A stretch of 64,000 nt of DNA from Laedolimicola ammoniilytica. Lineage in GTDB: Bacteria; Bacillota; Clostridia; Lachnospirales; Lachnospiraceae. Location: assembly GCF_025567165.1 (NCBI RefSeq), contig NZ_JAOQKC010000007.1, positions 1-64,000 on the forward strand, given 5' to 3'. The translations under genes and the position numbers were made by a program. Shown here one piece after another: positions 61,501-64,000 of the stretch; position 1 is the stretch's first letter; each line of letters begins with the position of its first letter. The notes under the pieces are model-generated. The model was not told where the DNA came from. It made no database searches and saw only the letters and a list, made by a program, of their open reading frames with translations.

Positions 61501-64000
61501 GAGGACGCAATCTCCACCGTCCGCGGCGACGCAGTGGGCGCTCCCTTCTGGGAGGCAAAATCATAATTGTACTCTGACACAGCGCCGTAGGAATGGCCGT
61601 TCGCTGACTTCATTCTCACATAGATATAGCAGGCTGCCCAGTTTTCCCCGTTTTCCAGCGTGATTCTGCCGCCATCATAATCCTTCCATTCCTCCGCTCC
61701 GATAGCCGCTATGGTCCGCGCCTTATCCGAAAGCAGATACTGAACCTTGGTCAGCGTTCCGGTTCCGGTTGCAGCAAAGGTCAGAAGATCTCCCTTCATC
61801 ACCTTGCCGGAGGTATTCTCTTTTCCTCCTGCTGTTCCGTAATCATAGTAAATCACCGGCTTTGCAGAACTTCCTTTTTCAAGGCTCAGGGTTCCATAGG
61901 CGTACACGGTCGTGGGATAGTTTTCCTTTTCTATCCTGATATAGAGATAGTTTGTACCCTCCGTAGCCGGAAGCGGGATCTGGCTTCCACTGGCCAGGGG
62001 CTCCCATTCGCCGTTTACCTTATCCGCATCCTTTGTATATCGCAGTCCTCCTGTAGCCGTATCCTTCCAGGACGCGCTTTCTCCCAGCTCCTTATCGGAC
62101 AGGAGATAGCTGTAGCTGCCGTCTGCGAGAAGATCCTCCAGCAGCAGGCTGCTGCCGGTCAGATGGCTGCTGCCCGGCTTAAAGTTCTCTGTCTGCGGAC
62201 TGCCGTCCGCCGTATAATAATCGCTGCTCTTTACCGTCGGATAGGGCAGGACTTCCCTGTCCGCGCTGGTGAAAGGTTTTGTCCTCTCTATTTCCTCGTA
62301 AATCGTCTCATTCCCGCCGACAAGCGGAATCGCCTTTACCGTCGCCTTCGCGCCATCAAAATCCAGAATTGCTTTCTGTCCTGCCGCGTCGATGACCGCC
62401 CTTTTCCAGTCCTCCGCGTTCGGGTTCCCTGTGGTATTATAAATCAGCTTCAGATCCGATAAATCGATTCCGGCTGGGGACTGAAGCTTCAGCACAATGT
62501 GATCCACCAGGCTTCCTCCCGCCTCGCGTTCCACAGACCAGGAAGCCTCGCCCTGATAAAAGACCGGCTTTGTATCCGAGGAAAGATACGGATACCGGGT
62601 CGTCAGCGCTGTCCCGTCCGCGGCCGTTTCCACATAATGGTAGTAGCCGTCTGTGGCATAGACAGACTGCCTCTGATAATAGCCGCTTTTTCCCAGCTCA
62701 ATCGCGCCCTCCACGCCTGTGTTCTTTGCATAATAAGTCTCGTACTGGGCGTCTCCCAGGCTCTTTCTGCCCTTATAGACAATCTGCCAGGTAAGCGCGC
62801 GGGAGGGATTCTTCTCTGCCATCACGCTTATCTTTTCATTCTTGGGAGTTCCATAGGTGAAACTGTTTTCCGCATAGACCAGCCAGCCCAGATCAAACAG
62901 GCTTTCCTGACTGTTTTTCGCCGTATAACGGGTAAAGCTCTTCCAATTTTGCCACATTGTATCCGGTTTCGCGCTCATTCCCAGCTTTACTTCTTTAACA
63001 TTTACAGTTGTTCCCAGTTCGCTTTTATCGTTTACCGTTGTTACAATCACCCGATCCAGCCTTACGTTTCCTGCCCCGGATACCAGTCCGGAATGCACGG
63101 TTCTCGATCCTGTCGCCTCCGGAACCGTCAGCGAGCTGTTCATATAGAGATCCGTAATGCTTCCGCTGACGCTGCCGCCGACTCCGCCCAGCGTCATCTC
63201 CGTCTGATTTCCCGCGCTGTCAAGAATTCCCCGCAGATTCAGAGACAGGCGGCTTTCTGTGATACTTCCTGCGCTCTGTCCGGCCAGTGCCCCTGCAGTC
63301 AGATTCTGGGCTGTATAGATCGGATTGCTTTCCGTTACATTTTTGATCACGGAGTTGCCGCTTGCCACCACTTCCTTGTCATAGGCGTAGGTTACGATAG
63401 ACGTCGTGCGGATCTCTGTCGCTCGGATATCCAGCGCTTCCTCATAGGAACTTGTAAGAGTGCTACTCCAAGTTACTGTTTTTTCCAGTTTAACCTTGCC
63501 GCCGGCTGCTATGAGATTACTTGTATAACTCTTATTTTTTAAAGAGCCTGCATTGATGGTATAAGCTCCTGTGGCCCAGTTGCTACCTGCGCTTATCGTC
63601 CAGTCTTTTTCTGTTAATGTGGCCGGATCGATATACAGAACGTTGCTTCCCGTATTTTCCAGGGTCAGATGGTAGGTGACGCTTCCCTCTTTCTTTATGT
63701 AGGAATTATCCGCAGACAGCGTGGCCTTCAAGGCTCCCTTTGTCTGGCTGCCGGGAGCCGCGCTGCCGCTTCCGATAATTTCGGTACGGACGTCGGCCTG
63801 AGCGGCGCATTCCATAGAACCGGAAAGCTCACGATAGGCAGTAAAGGATATTTCCAGCGGATCCAAAGAGCTGTAGGGTGCCGCTCTGTAACAGAAGTAC
63901 GCTGTCGTTCCTGCAGATAGATCATAGGAAGTCCCTGCCGCCGACGCTACTGCCGACGCTGCTGCCTCCGCCGTCATTCCCCAGCCTCCGGCTTCCGATG
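58587..64000 (-). CDS. Giant chitobiase-repeat surface protein, N-terminus beyond window
   Basis: At least 1,804 codons; the open frame continues without a stop to the right edge, so the start is not in the window. It contains at least six YYTTDGS-type modules in its C-terminal half. It shares with the 1,894-aa protein a C-terminal domain (REYAILASYDMKLVQGEEI, GEVEIGIPIPAKYQNAA) before one membrane helix (WLQLLGGTALVVALAGTIYL) and a RKKRKDYPNE tail. Extracellular, attached by the C-terminal helix. 51 bases separate it from the next gene. A duplicated pair at the head of the eCIS operon. Confidence 0.82.
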   Translation of the reverse strand, partial: SEAGGWGMTAEAAASAVASAAGTSYDLSAGTTAYFCYRAAPYSSLDPLEISFTAYRELSGSMECAAQADVRTEIIGSGSAAPGSQTKGALKATLSADNSYIKKEGSVTYHLTLENTGSNVLYIDPATLTEKDWTISAGSNWATGAYTINAGSLKNKSYTSNLIAAGGKVKLEKTVTWSSTLTSSYEEALDIRATEIRTTSIVTYAYDKEVVASGNSVIKNVTESNPIYTAQNLTAGALAGQSAGSITESRLSLNLRGILDSAGNQTEMTLGGVGGSVSGSITDLYMNSSLTVPEATGSRTVHSGLVSGAGNVRLDRVIVTTVNDKSELGTTVNVKEVKLGMSAKPDTMWQNWKSFTRYTAKNSQESLFDLGWLVYAENSFTYGTPKNEKISVMAEKNPSRALTWQIVYKGRKSLGDAQYETYYAKNTGVEGAIELGKSGYYQRQSVYATDGYYHYVETAADGTALTTRYPYLSSDTKPVFYQGEASWSVEREAGGSLVDHIVLKLQSPAGIDLSDLKLIYNTTGNPNAEDWKRAVIDAAGQKAILDFDGAKATVKAIPLVGGNETIYEEIERTKPFTSADREVLPYPTVKSSDYYTADGSPQTENFKPGSSHLTGSSLLLEDLLADGSYSYLLSDKELGESASWKDTATGGLRYTKDADKVNGEWEPLASGSQIPLPATEGTNYLYIRIEKENYPTTVYAYGTLSLEKGSSAKPVIYYDYGTAGGKENTSGKVMKGDLLTFAATGTGTLTKVQYLLSDKARTIAAIGAEEWKDYDGGRITLENGENWAACYIYVRMKSANGHSYGAVSEYNYDFASQKGAPTASPRTVEIASSSDDASATEIPSGTSITLGGQSGSKILFLTGDRLDDATFTVERITGDTTALKDKDGVDGYYQAGERWYHVDKAEVAQYQGDNRPVFHNSTDNTVMRYIGVAVLGEDLDPGTVTVYGYKVKQAEQVAAPEAALVTQSLPNGQNVETAVVEKGTYISFRSQTSDAKLYYVLKNGEVSEGVDEATGTLAYDSSKGILVDGDYGSQFYVSVRAVKEGMKSSETVCFIYRVADQKQALTPTATPSTTESSPTTVAPGDKILLSSSTKGASIYYTADGSSPEVSWKEDGTLEVGTGTLRYDAGKGITMPTDGEGYFTIRAVSVAEEYKNSKEAVFVYAYPETVQSPYGNIPSGSVEIGTKILLKNRTEGAVIHYTMSTDGSTPADPTVSSSVFDESQPIEVKGKVIVKAIAVKNSVKSEVVTLTYTANSQLGTPTASIESGAMVSRGTRLTLSAESGAAIYYTTDGSDPAAAGNAAVASGTEVILDGTPGSQVTVRAYAKMENKSSSETVTFTYQISKSAAGVTADVASGTEVSGGSKVNLMTDVTGADIYYTTDGSSPAEHGSKGTVVTITGEAGSTVTVKAVASIGGQTGTVSTFIYRIKERPTAPTATPAGGKLTVAVRVELRASAEKIYYTTDGSAPTKSSNLYSDPILINKTTTLKAIAVAADGEVSETASFYYGAAGRAGTPEASEESGATLEPGTVVYLTSASPSAAIYYSTDGTDPTRDNLESMIRYTDEGITVRRTVTIKAVAYEESMQLSKVGTFQYVVDTIPAVEQKKAEEERLAEEALHDTDASALARITDETENTGSRKVLKEKNCQTLVSGPEENFPKHVELVTEKQEYAPEAQKNVQQIFGREYAILASYDMKLVQGEEIVQPEGEVEIGIPIPAKYQNAAVTIVYINEENKVTKTDTWRENGIAYAKVKHFSNYALVGLKLEEKRSFTIPWLQLLGGTALVVALAGTIYLARKKRKDYPNE

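Overview
The window is chromosomal DNA of a low-to-mid-GC Gram-positive anaerobe, most likely a gut Lachnospiraceae (Clostridia). This is inferred from the gene families, strong AGGAGG ribosome binding sites, the TPP riboswitch and tRNA layout, and a Firmicutes-type integrative element. No 16S or marker search was possible. Nearly all genes lie on the minus strand; the exceptions are one ABC transporter pair and one tRNA.

Layout. (1) 1 to about 5,690: the end of an integrative conjugative element (PcfB, DUF4313-like, BRO/KilAC antirepressor, DUF6017-type replication/HTH protein, ParB, ParA) finishing in a carried rlmD (rumA) 3' end. The element has landed in a multidrug-type ABC transporter gene, which has lost its N-terminal part. 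(2) 5.7-12.2 kb: the rest of that ABC pair, a HepT/MntA-like pair, an HD hydrolase, a gene remnant behind a 16-bp tandem repeat, a lipoprotein and a YbaK-type deacylase. (3) 12.2-18.7 kb: a thiamine operon, promoter - TPP riboswitch - terminator - thiS-thiF-thiG-thiH-tenI-thiE-thiD-cytX; thiC is not in the window. (4) 18.7-24.2 kb: MATE exporter, three tRNA-Leu genes (two identical copies facing apart), a long hairpin element, Sua5/TsaC, an iron alcohol dehydrogenase and a truncated Rpn-type nuclease gene. (5) 24.2-28.0 kb: a MacAB-like ABC export system with its own adaptor. (6) 28.2-64.0 kb: a large co-directional locus for an extracellular contractile injection system (eCIS, a headless phage-tail-like device).

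The eCIS locus is the main point of interest. In transcription order it holds two giant chitobiase-repeat surface proteins, a 595-aa protein, a kinase-like membrane protein, a HAMP/cyclase-homology membrane protein, a MORN-repeat membrane protein, DUF4255 cap, a 225-aa unknown, DUF4280 PAAR-like tip, sheath, tube, a gp41-like assembly protein, DUF6760, a second tube protein, an 861-aa coiled-coil protein, LysM adaptor, hub, spike, gp25, two baseplate J proteins, a tail-I-like protein, a terminator, and an unsecreted SPOR amidase. The DUF6760 frame has no usable start codon and is reached exactly by a -1 shift at a canonical A AAT TTT slippery site, which suggests a frameshifted fusion like the tail assembly chaperones of phages. 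The three membrane proteins embedded between surface proteins and particle genes look like a sensing or anchoring module. No AAA+ ATPase or recognisable toxin is seen in the window; the locus continues past its right edge.
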